Positions 8,057 to 17,702 of a stretch of DNA of 64,000 bases are shown piece by piece. A program made the translations under genes and the position numbers. This stretch comes from Rhodococcus globerulus NBRC 14531. GTDB taxonomy: Bacteria; Actinomycetota; Actinomycetes; Mycobacteriales; Mycobacteriaceae. Under the pieces are notes generated by a model. It worked only from the letters and a program-made list of their open reading frames with translations. It did no database searches and had not been told where the DNA came from. The first letter of the stretch is position 1, and each line of letters starts with the position of its first letter. The DNA is taken from positions 372,001-436,000 of the forward strand of contig NZ_BCWX01000001.1 in assembly GCF_001894805.1 (NCBI RefSeq), given 5' to 3'.

Positions 8057-10204
8057 TCAGAGGCGACTCCAGACTCGATGCGATGCGAGCAGCGTCACTA
8101 CCTGTTCGAGCGCCGACGGTCCGTCCTCCCCGGTCACGACGCCGTCCGAATCAGCGATGCCAGCGTTGCCGAGGAGTGTTATCCCGTCGTTCCAGCCCCC
8201 GATGGCCTTGCCGTGCCGGAACATTTCCGACAGGAGGATATTCACTCGTGGGTCTGCAGGTGCCCCGGCGAGCAGGAGAGCGTCGAATTCGATCGATCGT
8301 GCGGTATCGAAGGTGCGCGAGACGGGAACAGTGACCGAGTCCGAGACCAATTCACCGCCGTGGGGGCCGATCACCAATGGCACCATTGCGTCGGCTGCTA
8401 TAGCTGACACCGCTGCGGTGACCGCGGCGAGATCGGAGTTCTCATCGGCCACGATGCCGATCACCCGGCCGGCAACCGGCCACTGCGCGCCGATCTGGGA
8501 CAGGGCAGAGCTAGGCATCGGTGCGTCGTCGAACGGGACGGACGGCTTCGGGGCCGGCAGGCCGAGCCCGGCGGCGACCTTCGCGCACAGGTCGGGATCG
8601 ATGTTGGCGATCACACCGAGGGCTCGTTCTTTGATCGTTTGTTCGTAGCACTTTCCTAGTTCGAAGGTGTACGCCTGTGCCACATGGTCTTGTTCGATGA
8701 CAGTGAGACTGCTGTAAAACAGACGCGCCTGCGAGTAATGGTCGTCGAATGTTGCTGGCGCGCCGCGAAGTTTTGTACCGGCCTTGAGCGCTACCGGTAC
8801 TTCGACGAACGCCCCGACTTCTGCGCCGGCCATGAAGGGGCAACCCCCGTCGAGGGAGTTCGGCTTGTAGGGGGCGACACCGGAATGTACTGCGCTCTGG
8901 TGCATTCCGTCGCGGAACATGTCGTTGACCGGTGCATGTGGGCGGTTGATCGGGATCTGACCGAAGTTGGGTCCACCCAGCCGGCTGATCTGGGTGTCCA
9001 GGTAAGAGAACAGGCGGGCCTGTAGTAGCGGGTCGTCGGTGACGTCGATACCGGGCACGAGGTGCCCTGGGTGGAAGGCGATCTGTTCGGTTTCGGCGAA
9101 GAAATTGGTCGGGTTCGCGTTGAGCGTCATCACCCCGATCGGTTGAACCGGGGCCAGTTCTTCAGGAACGAACTTGGTGGGATCGAGGAGGTCGATGCCC
9201 TCGAACATCTGCTCGGGGGTGTCGGGGAAGATCTGGATGCCCAGTTCCCATTCCGGGTACGCACCCGCTTCGATGGCGTCGGCGAGATCGCGGCGGTGGA
9301 AGTCGGGATCGAATCCGTTGATCAGTTGTGCTTCTTCCCATACCACCGAGTGCACGCCCAGGCGTGGCTTCCAGTGGAACTTTACGAGCGAGGTTTCTCC
9401 GTCGTCGTTGAGAAGACGGAAGGTGTGAACGCCGAATCCTTCCATCATCCGATAGGAACGTGGGATACCGCGGTCGGACATGTTCCAGAGGGTGTGCGCG
9501 GTGGCTTCGGTGTGGAGGGAGACGAAATCCCAGAATGTGTCGTGTGCGCTCTGGGCTTGCGGGATCTCGCGGTCGGGATGTGGTTTCGCGGCATGGATGA
9601 TGTCGGGGAATTTGATTCCGTCTTGGATGAAGAAGACCGGGATGTTGTTGCCGACCAGGTCGAATGTTCCTTCGGCTGTGTAGAACTTGGTGGCGAAGCC
9701 GCGGGTGTCTCGGACTGCGTCTGCCGAGCCGCGTGAGCCGAGCACTGTGGAGAAGCGGACGAATACGGGGGTTTCGACTCCTCTGCGGAGGAAGCCTGCT
9801 TTAGTCACTTTTTCAGCGGCACCGAAGGCGCGGAACACTCCGTGGGCGCCGGCGCCGCGGGCGTGAACGACGCGCTCGGGGATCCGCTCGTGATCGAAGT
9901 GGGTGATCTTTTCCCGTAAGTGGTGGTCCTGGAGCAGAGTTGGGCCGCGTTCTCCGGCTTTGAGGGAGTGGTCTGTGTCGTAAAGGCGGGCGCCCTGTGC
10001 GGTGGTCAGATATTCGCCCTGCTGCGAGCGCGCCGACGGTGGTCCTTCGACAGCTGCGGCTGTCGCAGTGCGAAGTTGTGGGGCGCGTTGATCGTCTTTC
10101 GGTGGCAATGGAGCGCTGGGCTCGGCTGGTTCTTCCAGAGGCGGTGTTACTGAGCCTGGTACCCCGGGGATCTGGGGCTTCTTTGTGGGCGTCTTCTTGG
10201 GCAC
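8057..10204 (-). CDS. katE: Large-subunit monofunctional catalase (KatE/HPII type)
   Basis: 715 residues, the length of clade-2 catalases. Heme-catalase landmarks are the distal His114 in RVVHARGAG, the Asn pair in [14 protein letters not shown] (about 186-187), and the proximal heme ligand Tyr401 in RLFSYLDTQ. The C-terminal about 150 residues ([20 protein letters not shown] onwards) form the flavodoxin/glutaminase-like domain found only in large-subunit catalases. It decomposes hydrogen peroxide in the cytoplasm. The start is GTG at 10204, with GAGGAGG a few bases upstream. The N-terminal 50 residues are Lys/Pro-rich. Two hairpins follow the gene. Confidence 0.97.
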   Translation of the reverse strand: MPKKTPTKKPQIPGVPGSVTPPLEEPAEPSAPLPPKDDQRAPQLRTATAAAVEGPPSARSQQGEYLTTAQGARLYDTDHSLKAGERGPTLLQDHHLREKITHFDHERIPERVVHARGAGAHGVFRAFGAAEKVTKAGFLRRGVETPVFVRFSTVLGSRGSADAVRDTRGFATKFYTAEGTFDLVGNNIPVFFIQDGIKFPDIIHAAKPHPDREIPQAQSAHDTFWDFVSLHTEATAHTLWNMSDRGIPRSYRMMEGFGVHTFRLLNDDGETSLVKFHWKPRLGVHSVVWEEAQLINGFDPDFHRRDLADAIEAGAYPEWELGIQIFPDTPEQMFEGIDLLDPTKFVPEELAPVQPIGVMTLNANPTNFFAETEQIAFHPGHLVPGIDVTDDPLLQARLFSYLDTQISRLGGPNFGQIPINRPHAPVNDMFRDGMHQSAVHSGVAPYKPNSLDGGCPFMAGAEVGAFVEVPVALKAGTKLRGAPATFDDHYSQARLFYSSLTVIEQDHVAQAYTFELGKCYEQTIKERALGVIANIDPDLCAKVAAGLGLPAPKPSVPFDDAPMPSSALSQIGAQWPVAGRVIGIVADENSDLAAVTAAVSAIAADAMVPLVIGPHGGELVSDSVTVPVSRTFDTARSIEFDALLLAGAPADPRVNILLSEMFRHGKAIGGWNDGITLLGNAGIADSDGVVTGEDGPSALEQVVTLLASHRVWSRL

Positions 10205-10243
10205 TGTGCCTCCTCGATTTCTTTTCCGAAAGTTGACTTCGCG

Positions 10244-10687
10244 TCAGAAGGTGGTGGGAAGTGTGTGCTGAACTTCGATGTGGCGCAAAGGTGTTACGTC
10301 ATTGGCCGGGTAAGTGGTGCCGATCGGGCCAGGCTCTCGCCAATCCGCCATGTGATGCGCGTGCAGTCGTCCATCCTCGGGGGATTCGGTTCGTACATGT
10401 GAGTCCGAATCGAAGCCCACGGGCGGGGGACTGTAGTTTGTCGGCGACAGTATTTCCGTGCTGGTGGGCCCCATCTCTGCCTGTGCTCGGCGGGCCAGGG
10501 TGCGGTCACCGAGAATGGTCCCCGCTGTACCGTCGATCGATTCGAGCATCTGTTGGTACGTGAGCCGACATGGCGCATCGGTGTCGAATGCGCGTACGAC
10601 CAGGCGCCCCAGAAGTGTCAGCGGAAACCGAATTACCGTGTATTGCAAGCGCAATACGTCCCATGGCAGGGAAACCCACTTGCCCAT
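10244..10687 (-). CDS. Hypothetical protein upstream of katE
   Basis: 147 residues from the ATG at 10687, with GAGGATAACC just upstream. The N-terminal half (MGKWVSLPWDVLRLQYTVIR, TLLGRLVVRAFDTDAPCRL, TYQQMLESIDGTAGTILGD) has protein-like composition and possible amphipathic helices; the C-terminal half is Pro/His/Thr-rich and probably disordered. No family was recognised. It ends 39 bases before katE on the same strand, so the two may share a transcript. Confidence 0.55.
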   Translation of the reverse strand: MGKWVSLPWDVLRLQYTVIRFPLTLLGRLVVRAFDTDAPCRLTYQQMLESIDGTAGTILGDRTLARRAQAEMGPTSTEILSPTNYSPPPVGFDSDSHVRTESPEDGRLHAHHMADWREPGPIGTTYPANDVTPLRHIEVQHTLPTTF

Positions 10688-11090
10688 TGGTTATCCTCAC
10701 TCGCCGGCGTAGAACTGGATAAAGAGATTCAGGTGTGGCTGCCCCGGGAGCTCAACGAGGCCCTCGTGAGCTTCGTTGAGTGAGTTCGGCGGCGCGCAGT
10801 CGAGCCGCCAGTGCGTGTCGTGCCGCTCTCAGCGGGTGTAATGCCGATCATCGTCATTGTCCAGCTCCCGAGGTGTTGGGGTGCCAGGAGAATTTTCCCG
10901 ACGTCATGCTCTGCGCCTGGCAGCACCTGATCTGATTTTTGTCCATCGGTATGTGCATCTCTTGCTACCTCAAATCTATACCATCTGATATAGATAATCG
11001 GCAACAGTGAGAATGGGTTGCTGTGCAATAAGGACATCGCAGTTAGCTGTCCCTCCCGTAGGGGTAGCTAGCGGAGTGAAGGGAGCAACG
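10688..11090. other. Intergenic region, no supported gene
   Basis: About 400 bases between the divergent hypothetical protein/katE unit and the flavin reductase gene. It is AT-rich around 10975-11000. Short open frames here have no recognisable motif or ribosome site. It presumably holds the promoters of both flanking units. Confidence 0.4.
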
Positions 11091-11609
11091 ATGCAGGATT
11101 CGAGTGAGAACCTTCAGTCGCCGGACAGCGGTGCCTTCGAGCGGATCGTGGGGGCACTGAATTATCCGATGTTCGTCGTGACCACTCAGGTGGGAGACCA
11201 GCGGGCGGGGTGCCTCGTCGGTTTCGCCTCGCAGATCAGTATTTCGCCTCCGCGTTTCCTCATCGGTCTGTCGAACAAGAACCACACTTACCGACTCGCT
11301 GCCGCCGCCGAGCATCTGGCCGTACACCTCATCCCCCGCAGAAACGACGCGATAGCGAAGCTGTTCGGGGAGTCGACGGGCGACGATATCGACAAGTTCA
11401 CACGCTGCGAGTGGAGTCATGGGCCTTTCGGGCTTCCAATTCTCGAAGAAGCCGAGGCCTGGTTCGCTGGGCGCATCCTCGAACAGGTGGACACGGGTGA
11501 CCATGTTGCTTTCCTGCTCGAACCCGAAACCGGTTACGCACCTGAAGAACTCGACGAGTACATCACGTTCGCGGACGTTCGAGCGCTCGAACCCGGACAC
11601 GACGCATGA
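11091..11609 (+). CDS. Flavin reductase-like FMN-binding protein
   Basis: 172 residues from the ATG at 11091, with AGGGAG upstream; the frame is open to 11007 but without a ribosome site. The flavin-reductase-like domain is visible: FERIVGALNYPMFVVTTQVG, AGCLVGFASQISISPPRFLI, LSNKNHTYRLAAAAEHLAVH, and GDHVAFLLEPETG. Members reduce or bind FMN/FAD with NAD(P)H and often supply flavin to monooxygenases. Its stop overlaps the next start (ATGA), so it is coupled to a RibD-C reductase. Confidence 0.85.
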   Translation: MQDSSENLQSPDSGAFERIVGALNYPMFVVTTQVGDQRAGCLVGFASQISISPPRFLIGLSNKNHTYRLAAAAEHLAVHLIPRRNDAIAKLFGESTGDDIDKFTRCEWSHGPFGLPILEEAEAWFAGRILEQVDTGDHVAFLLEPETGYAPEELDEYITFADVRALEPGHDA

Positions 11610-12358
11610 CAGTGCATCGGTGGCGATCGTTATTTCCCATAGACGCCCAAGGCCGCACCCTTCACGACTTCTACGCCGACGCCCCCGAAGGGGTTCGAGT
11701 GAACATGGTTTCGAGCCTCGACGGGGCCGCTGCATTCGACGGTCGAGTACGCCCAATCTCCAACACTGCTGATCATCAGTTGCTGAGGTCCCTGCGCGCC
11801 TACTGCGATGTGCTCCTAGTCGGCGCCGGAACGATTCGCGCGGAACGGTACGGACCTGTAACGCTCGATGCGGAACTCCGTCGATACCGCCGCGACGCGT
11901 GCGGGCAAGTGTCGTTGCCGCCCGTTGCGGTTGTCACGCACAGCGGTGACCTTCCCTGGAAATCCGCGCTGTTCACCGCCGATGGGCCACGCCCAATCGT
12001 CGTCACCAGTGCACAGGTGGCCGCCACATTCGGACCCGATGTGCGGTCCCGTGTCGAGATCATGGTGGCTGGGGACGACTATGTTGATCCGGTCGCGATG
12101 ATCGCCGGTCTACGCGATCGCGGGTTGATGCGTGTGCTCTGCGAAGGAGGCCCAGCCCTTCTGTCTACCCTCGTGGCCCACGATCTCGTTGACGACATGT
12201 GCTTTACTCTCTCCCCGAAACTGGCGGGACCCCAACCAGTCTCCGGGCCGATCGCTGCCCCGCCACTCGAGGTTCCCCAGGCGTTGCAGCTCCGGCACGT
12301 CTTGCTCGAAGCCGAATACTTGTACATGCGCTACCAGCGCCCTCGCTCTGCGTGTTGA
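11606..12358 (+). CDS. RibD C-terminal domain (pyrimidine reductase/DHFR-like) protein
   Basis: 250 residues. The RibD-C/dihydrofolate-reductase-like fold is shown by VNMVSSLDGAAAFDGR, VLLVGAGTIRAERYGP, and VLCEGGPALLSTLVAHDLVD. It lacks the RibD deaminase domain, so it is a stand-alone reductase of the family annotated pyrimidine reductase. These use NADPH, and the natural substrate of the stand-alone forms is usually unknown. The ATGA overlap with the flavin reductase gene implies coupled synthesis and perhaps a shared flavin or deazaflavin pathway. Confidence 0.83.
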   Translation: MTVHRWRSLFPIDAQGRTLHDFYADAPEGVRVNMVSSLDGAAAFDGRVRPISNTADHQLLRSLRAYCDVLLVGAGTIRAERYGPVTLDAELRRYRRDACGQVSLPPVAVVTHSGDLPWKSALFTADGPRPIVVTSAQVAATFGPDVRSRVEIMVAGDDYVDPVAMIAGLRDRGLMRVLCEGGPALLSTLVAHDLVDDMCFTLSPKLAGPQPVSGPIAAPPLEVPQALQLRHVLLEAEYLYMRYQRPRSAC

Positions 12359-12402
12359 TCACTTTGAGGTTCCTCGGGCGGCCTTTTGGCGCGCGTACGC
12401 TG

Positions 12403-12513
12403 GGTGACGGTGCCTGCGTCGTCGTGTCCGAGAGTCTGCGGCAGCGTGTAGGGCAGGATCTGTTTGAACTCACCGTCGGCGACATCGCGAAGTTCGAGTG
12501 GACCATGATTTGA
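12403..12513 (+). pseudogene. Possible C-terminal gene remnant
   Basis: The frame reads LGDGACVVVSESLRQRVGQD then LFELTVGDIAKFEWTMI and a stop, which looks like the end of a real protein but has no start or upstream continuation. No family was recognised. It may be chance reading; the only support is protein-like composition next to other gene debris. Confidence 0.2.
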
Positions 12514-12527
12514 CGGTTACGCAGGTT

Positions 12528-12935
12528 TCAGGGAACGAAGAAGGTGCCGAAGCCAGGTGTTCCGATCGCCTGGGTGTCGACGTATGCGACGACCTGACCC
12601 GAGCCCGGACGGATGGTGACGGGTTGAGCATCCAGCGTCGGAAACGATGCGGATCCATATGCTCCGGTTCCGAGACTTAGCCAGTGGACGACTGCGGCGT
12701 GCGGGTTTCCGTCCCCGGGTGCGCGGCGCACGTGCAACACGGCGGCGCCCGGTTCTTCGCCGACGATCGCGGCAAGGCGGGGCGTGGGTAGATCGACGAG
12801 CGGAATGAAGGGGTCGACCTGGAACGGAACTGTGCTCGGCGCCGCTGTCGCGGTTCCCGACATCAGGAAGCAGGAGATCGCGAGCGTCGCAAGGGCAGTG
12901 GCGCCGATACGTCCGATAGCGTTGAGTGCAGTCAT
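12528..12935 (-). CDS. Secreted hypothetical protein
   Basis: 135 residues with a signal peptide: hydrophobic core ATALATLAISCFLMSG and cleavage expected after TATAA at about residue 32. The mature part (FQVDPFIPLVDLPTPRL, VLHVRRAPGDGNPHAAVVHW, SLGTGAYGSASFPTL, GFGTFFVP) has no known domain that I recognise. A frame-broken relative of its C-terminal two thirds lies at 30604-30828, which confirms that the reading frame is real. Function unknown; presumably a small exported cell-envelope protein. Confidence 0.72.
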   Translation of the reverse strand: MTALNAIGRIGATALATLAISCFLMSGTATAAPSTVPFQVDPFIPLVDLPTPRLAAIVGEEPGAAVLHVRRAPGDGNPHAAVVHWLSLGTGAYGSASFPTLDAQPVTIRPGSGQVVAYVDTQAIGTPGFGTFFVP

Positions 12936-13049
12936 ACGGGTCGACTCTAGTCATGTGACCGGCGACGCGGTGTCGGTTCGCGTTTCAGGCCTTCACCGAG
13001 ACGGGTCTGCGGATGCCGTCCCAACATGGTGGTCTCGTGTGGGAGGACC

Positions 13050-13351
13050 ACTCTGATCGTTCTCTCTCCAAAGGCCTTCTGCGAGAAGCCTTCGGCCAAT
13101 GCGCGAATTACCTTTGCATCGAAATCCTTTGGATTGAATGCCTCCATTGCTTCGGCGAGGCCGCTGAGCACCTTCGCATCGTCGCCAGGGGACACGAGAA
13201 CACCGGACTTTCCTGGGATAACTGTGTCGAGCGCACCGCCTTCGTCCAAAGCGATCACGGGGGTGCCGGTGGACATCGCCTCGACCGGGACGATGCCGAA
13301 GTCCTCGACGCCGGGCATCAGCAGGGCTCGGGCTCTAGCTTCGAAAGGCAT
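13050..13351 (-). pseudogene. 3' fragment of a GT4 glycosyltransferase (relative of the 34340-35455 gene)
   Basis: Residues from RARALLMPGVEDFGIVPVEA through GTPVIALDEGGALDTVIPGK to FDAKVIRALAEGFSQKAFGE match residues 268 to about 362 of the intact glycosyltransferase at 34340-35455, with about ten substitutions. The N-terminal 267 residues are absent, and beyond about 13050 the reading frame runs into unrelated sequence. Without the nucleotide-sugar domain's N-terminal partner it cannot be active. It is evidence of past duplication or rearrangement. Confidence 0.85.
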
Positions 13352-13707
13352 TTACGCGCTGCTGAATTCGGTCATTGAATCGCACCTCGAATCCTACGAA
13401 GTCGACGCCGCGGTCAACTCGCTCCACAACAACACCCCGGACCTCCTCAAACCGGTCCGACCGCCAGCTTCTCGCTCGCGGCCGGAGACCCCGGTACGCG
13501 ACAGGGGGAGAGAACATGTCGTTTCCTGAGGTTGGAGGTATTGGGCAGTAGCCGGACTATCGCCAGACGTTACGGCACAGTCCCCAATGCTTTCCGGTGG
13601 CGAGTTTGCCGATGTGATTGCGGACTGTCTCGACGGGCACGCCCGGTGACATCTCGATGATCGGGAAATGTGCAATGTGGTGTTGTCAGGAGATTTAGCG
13701 TCTACTC
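13352..13707. other. Intergenic debris, possible plus-strand coding remnant
   Basis: About 355 bases between the glycosyltransferase fragment and the FadH-like gene. The stretch 13352-13529 (+) can be read as YALLNSVIESHLESYEVDAA then VNSLHNNTPDLLKPVRPPAS, which has protein-like composition but no start and no family I recognise. The abrupt change at about 13340 from glycosyltransferase to this sequence marks a recombination joint. Confidence 0.3.
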
Positions 13708-15822
13708 GTGATCCGCAACCAGACCTTCCCGCACCTGCTCGCACCCGGGACCATCGGTCCCATCACCGTGCCCAACCGCGTTGTTCTGCCCGCCATGGAC
13801 ATGAACCTCTGCGAAGACGGTGAAATCGAGAAGGGCGACATCGACCATTTTGTGGCGCGCGCGGCCGGTGGAACCGGTTTGATCATCACCGGTGCTTGCG
13901 CTGTCGCCTACCCAGCCGGATCCGCAAGCACCAAGGAACCGGGCCTGTCCGAGGACCGGTTCATTCCCGGCCTCACGGCGCTTGCCGACGCCATCCACGC
14001 AGCAGGGAGCAAGCTGTGCGTTCAGATGACGCACCACGGCAGGATCGCACGGATCGACACGGTTCAGGACCGCCCGATGCTGGTCCCGTCGACGCCTTCT
14101 GCTCCCCGTGACAGGTCTGCTCTGGCCGACAATACTCCCGAAGAGCTGAAGAAGATGGGAGCTGTTACCGCAGGAAAGCAAGACACCTATCACGAGGCCA
14201 CCCAGGACGACATCGACTGGTTGGTGCGTACTTTCGCCGAAGCTGCCGGGCGAGTGAAGGCCGCAGGCGCTGATGCCGTCGAAATTCACTGCGCCCACGG
14301 CTACGTTCTCGGCGGCTTTCTGAGCCGAGCAGATAACAAGCGCACCGACAACTACGGTGGTTCCCTGGAGAACCGGGCGCGTTTGGCTGTCGAGGTCATC
14401 CGAGCAGTGAAGGCGGAGGTCGGCGATTCGCTGGCGGTACTGCTCCGCGTCGCGGGACGCGAATTCGGTGAGGACGACGGCCTGACCACCGACGAAGCTG
14501 TTGCGGCGTCGAAGCTGTTCGAGGCTGCCGGCGCCGATGCCATCCATGTCACCGGCTGGGCCCGCAATTCCTTCTCGAACTTCACCGACGGCCCGCTGCC
14601 GGACAAGGTGGGCGCGTACATCGAACTGGCCGGCGAAGTGAAAAAGGCCGTGTCTATTCCGGTAATCACCGTGGGCCGCGTACTGCCTGAAGTCGGCGAG
14701 AAGGCAATCGCCGAAGGTAAGGCCGACTTTGCGGCAATGGGTCGCCAGTTGCTTGCCGATCCGCAATTGGTGAACAAACTCAAAGCCGGGACGCCGGAGC
14801 GGGTCCGCCCCTGCATCAATTGCTATGTGTGCGTTCAGGAAAACTTCTGGGACGGCACTCCGCTGTGTGCGGTGAACCCCGCTCTGGGAAATGAAATGCT
14901 GATTCCGTTCGTGCGCACCGCAGCCCCGAAGCACGTGGTTGTTGTCGGCGCGGGCCCAGGCGGACTCGAGACTGCTCGCGTGGCGGCCGAACGTGGACAC
15001 CGAGTTACGGTGGTGGACAAGGCAGATCGACTCGGCGGCACGCTCTGGTTCTCGAGCCTCACGACGCCGGACAACGGTCGTCTGCTGGACTGGCTCAAGG
15101 TGGAAACCTCGCGCCTGGGCGTCGATATCCGGCTGAACACCGAGGCGACAGTCGCTTCGATCAAGGCGCTGGGCGCCGACGTAGTTGTAGTGGCCACCGG
15201 CGCTGTTCGTGACCGCCCGTCCGTTCCCGGCGGCGACCTCCCGCACGTGTACACCGGTGACACGTTGCGCGCCTTGATGACCGGGGCCGGCGACACGTCG
15301 CAGGTTCCGCCGTTCCTGCGGACGATGGCCAAGCTGGGCAAGCTCTCCGGAATCACCAAGAGCCCCGCCGCGATTCGTGCGGTGACCCGCAAGTTCCTGC
15401 CTATGGGCAAGGACGTCGTGGTCATCGGTGGTTCGCTTGTCGGGCTTGAACTTGCGGAGTTCCTGGCCGAGCGCGGTCGCAACGTGACGCTGATCGAAGA
15501 AGGCCAGCAGTTGGGCATTCCGATGGCGATGCCGCGCCGCTGGACCGCTGTGCGCCACGCCAAGCATGTCGGTGTGAACATTCACCGCAATTCGACGGTG
15601 CAGCGAATCACCAAGGAACACGTCGAATTCCGTTCCGGTGACAAGACACTGACAGCTCCGGCCGACATGGTTGTCGTCGCATCGGGCGTGTCGGCTCAGG
15701 CACCACTGGCCGACGCATTGGCAGGTGTGGTGCCCGACGTACGGATCGTCGGCGACGCTGTCGAGGTCGATTACATCGAGGGTGCCATGCACACGGCGTG
15801 GAAAGTCGCAACAACACTTTAG
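13708..15822 (+). CDS. FadH-like NADH:flavin oxidoreductase / 2,4-dienoyl-CoA reductase family
   Basis: 704 residues, GTG start at 13708. The N-terminal TIM barrel is of the old-yellow-enzyme type: VVLPAMDMNLCEDG, LCVQMTHHGR, VEIHCAHGYVLGGFLS with NKRTDNYGGSLENRARL, and ITVGRV. Next is a cysteine cluster in RPCINCYVCVQ and LCAVNP that would hold a 4Fe-4S cluster. The C-terminal part has two dinucleotide folds: VVVVGAGPGGLETARVAAER for FAD and DVVVIGGSLVGLELAEFLAE for NAD(P). The family reduces enoate or dienoyl-CoA double bonds. The order matches bacterial FadH and trimethylamine-dehydrogenase relatives; the substrate is unknown. An AGGAGA about 15 bases upstream is rather far, so the exact start is less sure. 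Confidence 0.9.
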   Translation: MIRNQTFPHLLAPGTIGPITVPNRVVLPAMDMNLCEDGEIEKGDIDHFVARAAGGTGLIITGACAVAYPAGSASTKEPGLSEDRFIPGLTALADAIHAAGSKLCVQMTHHGRIARIDTVQDRPMLVPSTPSAPRDRSALADNTPEELKKMGAVTAGKQDTYHEATQDDIDWLVRTFAEAAGRVKAAGADAVEIHCAHGYVLGGFLSRADNKRTDNYGGSLENRARLAVEVIRAVKAEVGDSLAVLLRVAGREFGEDDGLTTDEAVAASKLFEAAGADAIHVTGWARNSFSNFTDGPLPDKVGAYIELAGEVKKAVSIPVITVGRVLPEVGEKAIAEGKADFAAMGRQLLADPQLVNKLKAGTPERVRPCINCYVCVQENFWDGTPLCAVNPALGNEMLIPFVRTAAPKHVVVVGAGPGGLETARVAAERGHRVTVVDKADRLGGTLWFSSLTTPDNGRLLDWLKVETSRLGVDIRLNTEATVASIKALGADVVVVATGAVRDRPSVPGGDLPHVYTGDTLRALMTGAGDTSQVPPFLRTMAKLGKLSGITKSPAAIRAVTRKFLPMGKDVVVIGGSLVGLELAEFLAERGRNVTLIEEGQQLGIPMAMPRRWTAVRHAKHVGVNIHRNSTVQRITKEHVEFRSGDKTLTAPADMVVVASGVSAQAPLADALAGVVPDVRIVGDAVEVDYIEGAMHTAWKVATTL

Positions 15823-15984
15823 GCGGCGCCGGAGTGGTTGCTGGTGATGTGCATGCATGGCCACCCACTGAAGTCGCGTGATCGCATGCTGGGTTACGCA
15901 GGGGTCAGCGAGAGCTGAGAATCGGTACTCAATCCCTCTGCTGCACGGGGCGATTCAGCTGCGCCGGAAAGGGATTCGGCTGTT

Positions 15985-16013
15985 CCGGCCTGATCGATGA
16001 ACGATCAGGCCGG
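15985..16013. terminator. Bidirectional terminator hairpin
   Basis: CCGGCCTGATCG, loop ATGAA, CGATCAGGCCGG: a perfect 12-bp stem between the ends of the FadH-like gene (+) and the binding-protein gene (-). Confidence 0.75.
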
Positions 16014-16039
16014 CAGCAGTCTGCTACAGATGGTCGAGT

Positions 16040-17656
16040 CTAGTTCTTCCATGCTTCGTCGAAGAGGATCATGCTGTCGATGTTCTCCTGCAGTCCGTGG
16101 ACGTTCTCGTTCCACACGACCAGGTTCGGGACATTGCCCCAGACGATCCACGGCACGGTCTCATTGGCGCGTTCCTGAATCTGCGCAAGGACTGCCTTCT
16201 TGTCCTCGTCGGTGGTCGCGACACCCAACTTGTCCAGGAGGGAATCCATTTCGGCGTCGGAGTAGCCCGTGATGTTGTTCCGGCCGCCGGACTTGGTACT
16301 CGTGTAGAGACGCTCGAACGGATCAGCTTCGGGAAGGCTGGCCGCACCCGAGCTCATGTCGAAATCGCGGTCGACGTACAGGCGCTTGATGAGATCGCCT
16401 GCGCCGGTGACGTAATCGATCTGCACATCGAATCCGACTGCGTTGAGCATTGCCTGCACTCCGAGAGCCGTTGCCTGCGCGGAGGGTTCTTGAATCGCGA
16501 CGTAGGTGACTTTGCCGTCGAAGCCGTCGGCCTTGGCCTGATCGAGCAGTTCTTTGGCCTTGGCCGGATCGATTCCGGTCGTTGCGACGTCGTTGTGCCA
16601 GCGGGAGGTGTCCTGGAAGATTTCCTGGCCGGGCAGGCCCTTGCCGTTGTTGACGCGGGTGTTGAGCGTTTCCGGGTCGATGGCCAGTGCCATTGCCTGG
16701 CGCACACGAAGATCCGAACCGGGGCGACCTTCGGCCATGTTGACGTTTGCGATGTAGCCGAGCGACGGGATGTCTATGAAGCCGGGGTTGCCGTTCTCGA
16801 TCAGATCGAGGATCGGGGTGAGTGTGCGCATGTACGCCGCGTCGATGCCACCGCTCTTGAGAGCCTCGGCGGTGGGCTGTGCGCCGACGATGCTGATGAG
16901 CTTGAGTTGGTCGATGTTCGGTGCGCCGCCGTAGTAGTCGGGGCGAGCGTTGAGCAGTAGTTCCTCGTTGGGGGTGAACTTCTCGAGGGTGAATGCGCCG
17001 GCGCCGATCGGGGTGAACTGATCACCCTGCTGCGCCGTGGGGGCGACGATCATGCCGGGTCCGGTGGAGAGCATCGACTGAATGCCGGTCCACGGATCGA
17101 CGAGGTTGAAGATGACCGTCGACGCGTCGGGGGCGTCCATGGAGGCGACCTTGGCTGCCCATAGGCTGGACTGCGGTCCCTTGTTGGTGACGTAGCGGTT
17201 GATGCTGTCGACAACTGCCTTGGAGTCGAGTGTCGTTCCGTCGCTGAACTTGACGCCGTCACGAAGCTTCAGTGTCCAGGTCTTGCTGTCGCTGCTGGGC
17301 TCGAGGGATTGTGCCAACTGCGGCACAAACGTCTGTTCGATGGGGTCGTAGCGCATCAGTACGTCGTAAATCGCGCCGAGTTCACTGCCACCGGCAGATC
17401 CGGCGATCTGAACTTTGGCTGGATCGAGCGATGTCACTGCTGCGTAGCCGCTGAATGTCAGCGTGCCGCCCTTGGTGGGTGTGCCGGGATCCGGCTGTTC
17501 GTTGACCATTCCGATCTTCAGCGAGGAGCCCGATTCGGCGGATTCACCGCCGCCGCTCGAACTGTTGTCGGCGCACGACGCCAGGAACATGCTTGCGGTG
17601 ATCGCCAGGGTGGCCGCGGTCAATCTGCGACTACGGCGAAGGGGACTGCGAATCAT
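16040..17656 (-). CDS. ABC transporter solute-binding lipoprotein, family 5 (copy 1)
   Basis: 538 residues. A Tat/Sec-like Arg-rich start (RRSRRLTAATLAI) is followed by the lipobox FLASC with Cys28 as the lipidated residue, then a Ser/Gly linker. The family-5 periplasmic-binding fold is evident: LTFSGYAAVTSLDPAK, YDPIEQTFVPQLAQSL, WTLKLRDGVKFSDGTTLDSK, and RVRQAMALAIDPETL. Such proteins capture peptides, opines, nickel or sugars for ABC importers. No permease or ATPase gene is nearby, so it is an orphan. It is a near duplicate of 20304-21923, differing mostly in the C-terminal third, which suggests different ligands. The promoter region carries a leader shared with copy 2. Confidence 0.92.
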   Translation of the reverse strand: MIRSPLRRSRRLTAATLAITASMFLASCADNSSSGGGESAESGSSLKIGMVNEQPDPGTPTKGGTLTFSGYAAVTSLDPAKVQIAGSAGGSELGAIYDVLMRYDPIEQTFVPQLAQSLEPSSDSKTWTLKLRDGVKFSDGTTLDSKAVVDSINRYVTNKGPQSSLWAAKVASMDAPDASTVIFNLVDPWTGIQSMLSTGPGMIVAPTAQQGDQFTPIGAGAFTLEKFTPNEELLLNARPDYYGGAPNIDQLKLISIVGAQPTAEALKSGGIDAAYMRTLTPILDLIENGNPGFIDIPSLGYIANVNMAEGRPGSDLRVRQAMALAIDPETLNTRVNNGKGLPGQEIFQDTSRWHNDVATTGIDPAKAKELLDQAKADGFDGKVTYVAIQEPSAQATALGVQAMLNAVGFDVQIDYVTGAGDLIKRLYVDRDFDMSSGAASLPEADPFERLYTSTKSGGRNNITGYSDAEMDSLLDKLGVATTDEDKKAVLAQIQERANETVPWIVWGNVPNLVVWNENVHGLQENIDSMILFDEAWKN

Positions 17657-17685
17657 GTGAACGCCTCCAAGTTGAATATGAGTGA

Positions 17686-17702
17686 AATCTCCAGCGAAGA
17701 TT
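17686..17702. promoter_or_regulatory. Imperfect palindrome in leader of binding-protein copy 1
   Basis: AATCTCC-AGC-GAAGATT, 30-46 bases before the start codon. It equals the perfect palindrome of copy 2 (21954-21970) except for one base, and lies at the same distance from the start codon. Conservation of both sequence and position suggests a shared operator or leader hairpin. Confidence 0.5.

Noticed and set aside
13702-15864. 720-codon minus-strand open frame
   Set aside because: Exact shadow of the FadH-like gene, which has full flavin and Fe-S motifs on the plus strand; the antisense product is His/Arg/Gly-rich and motif-free.
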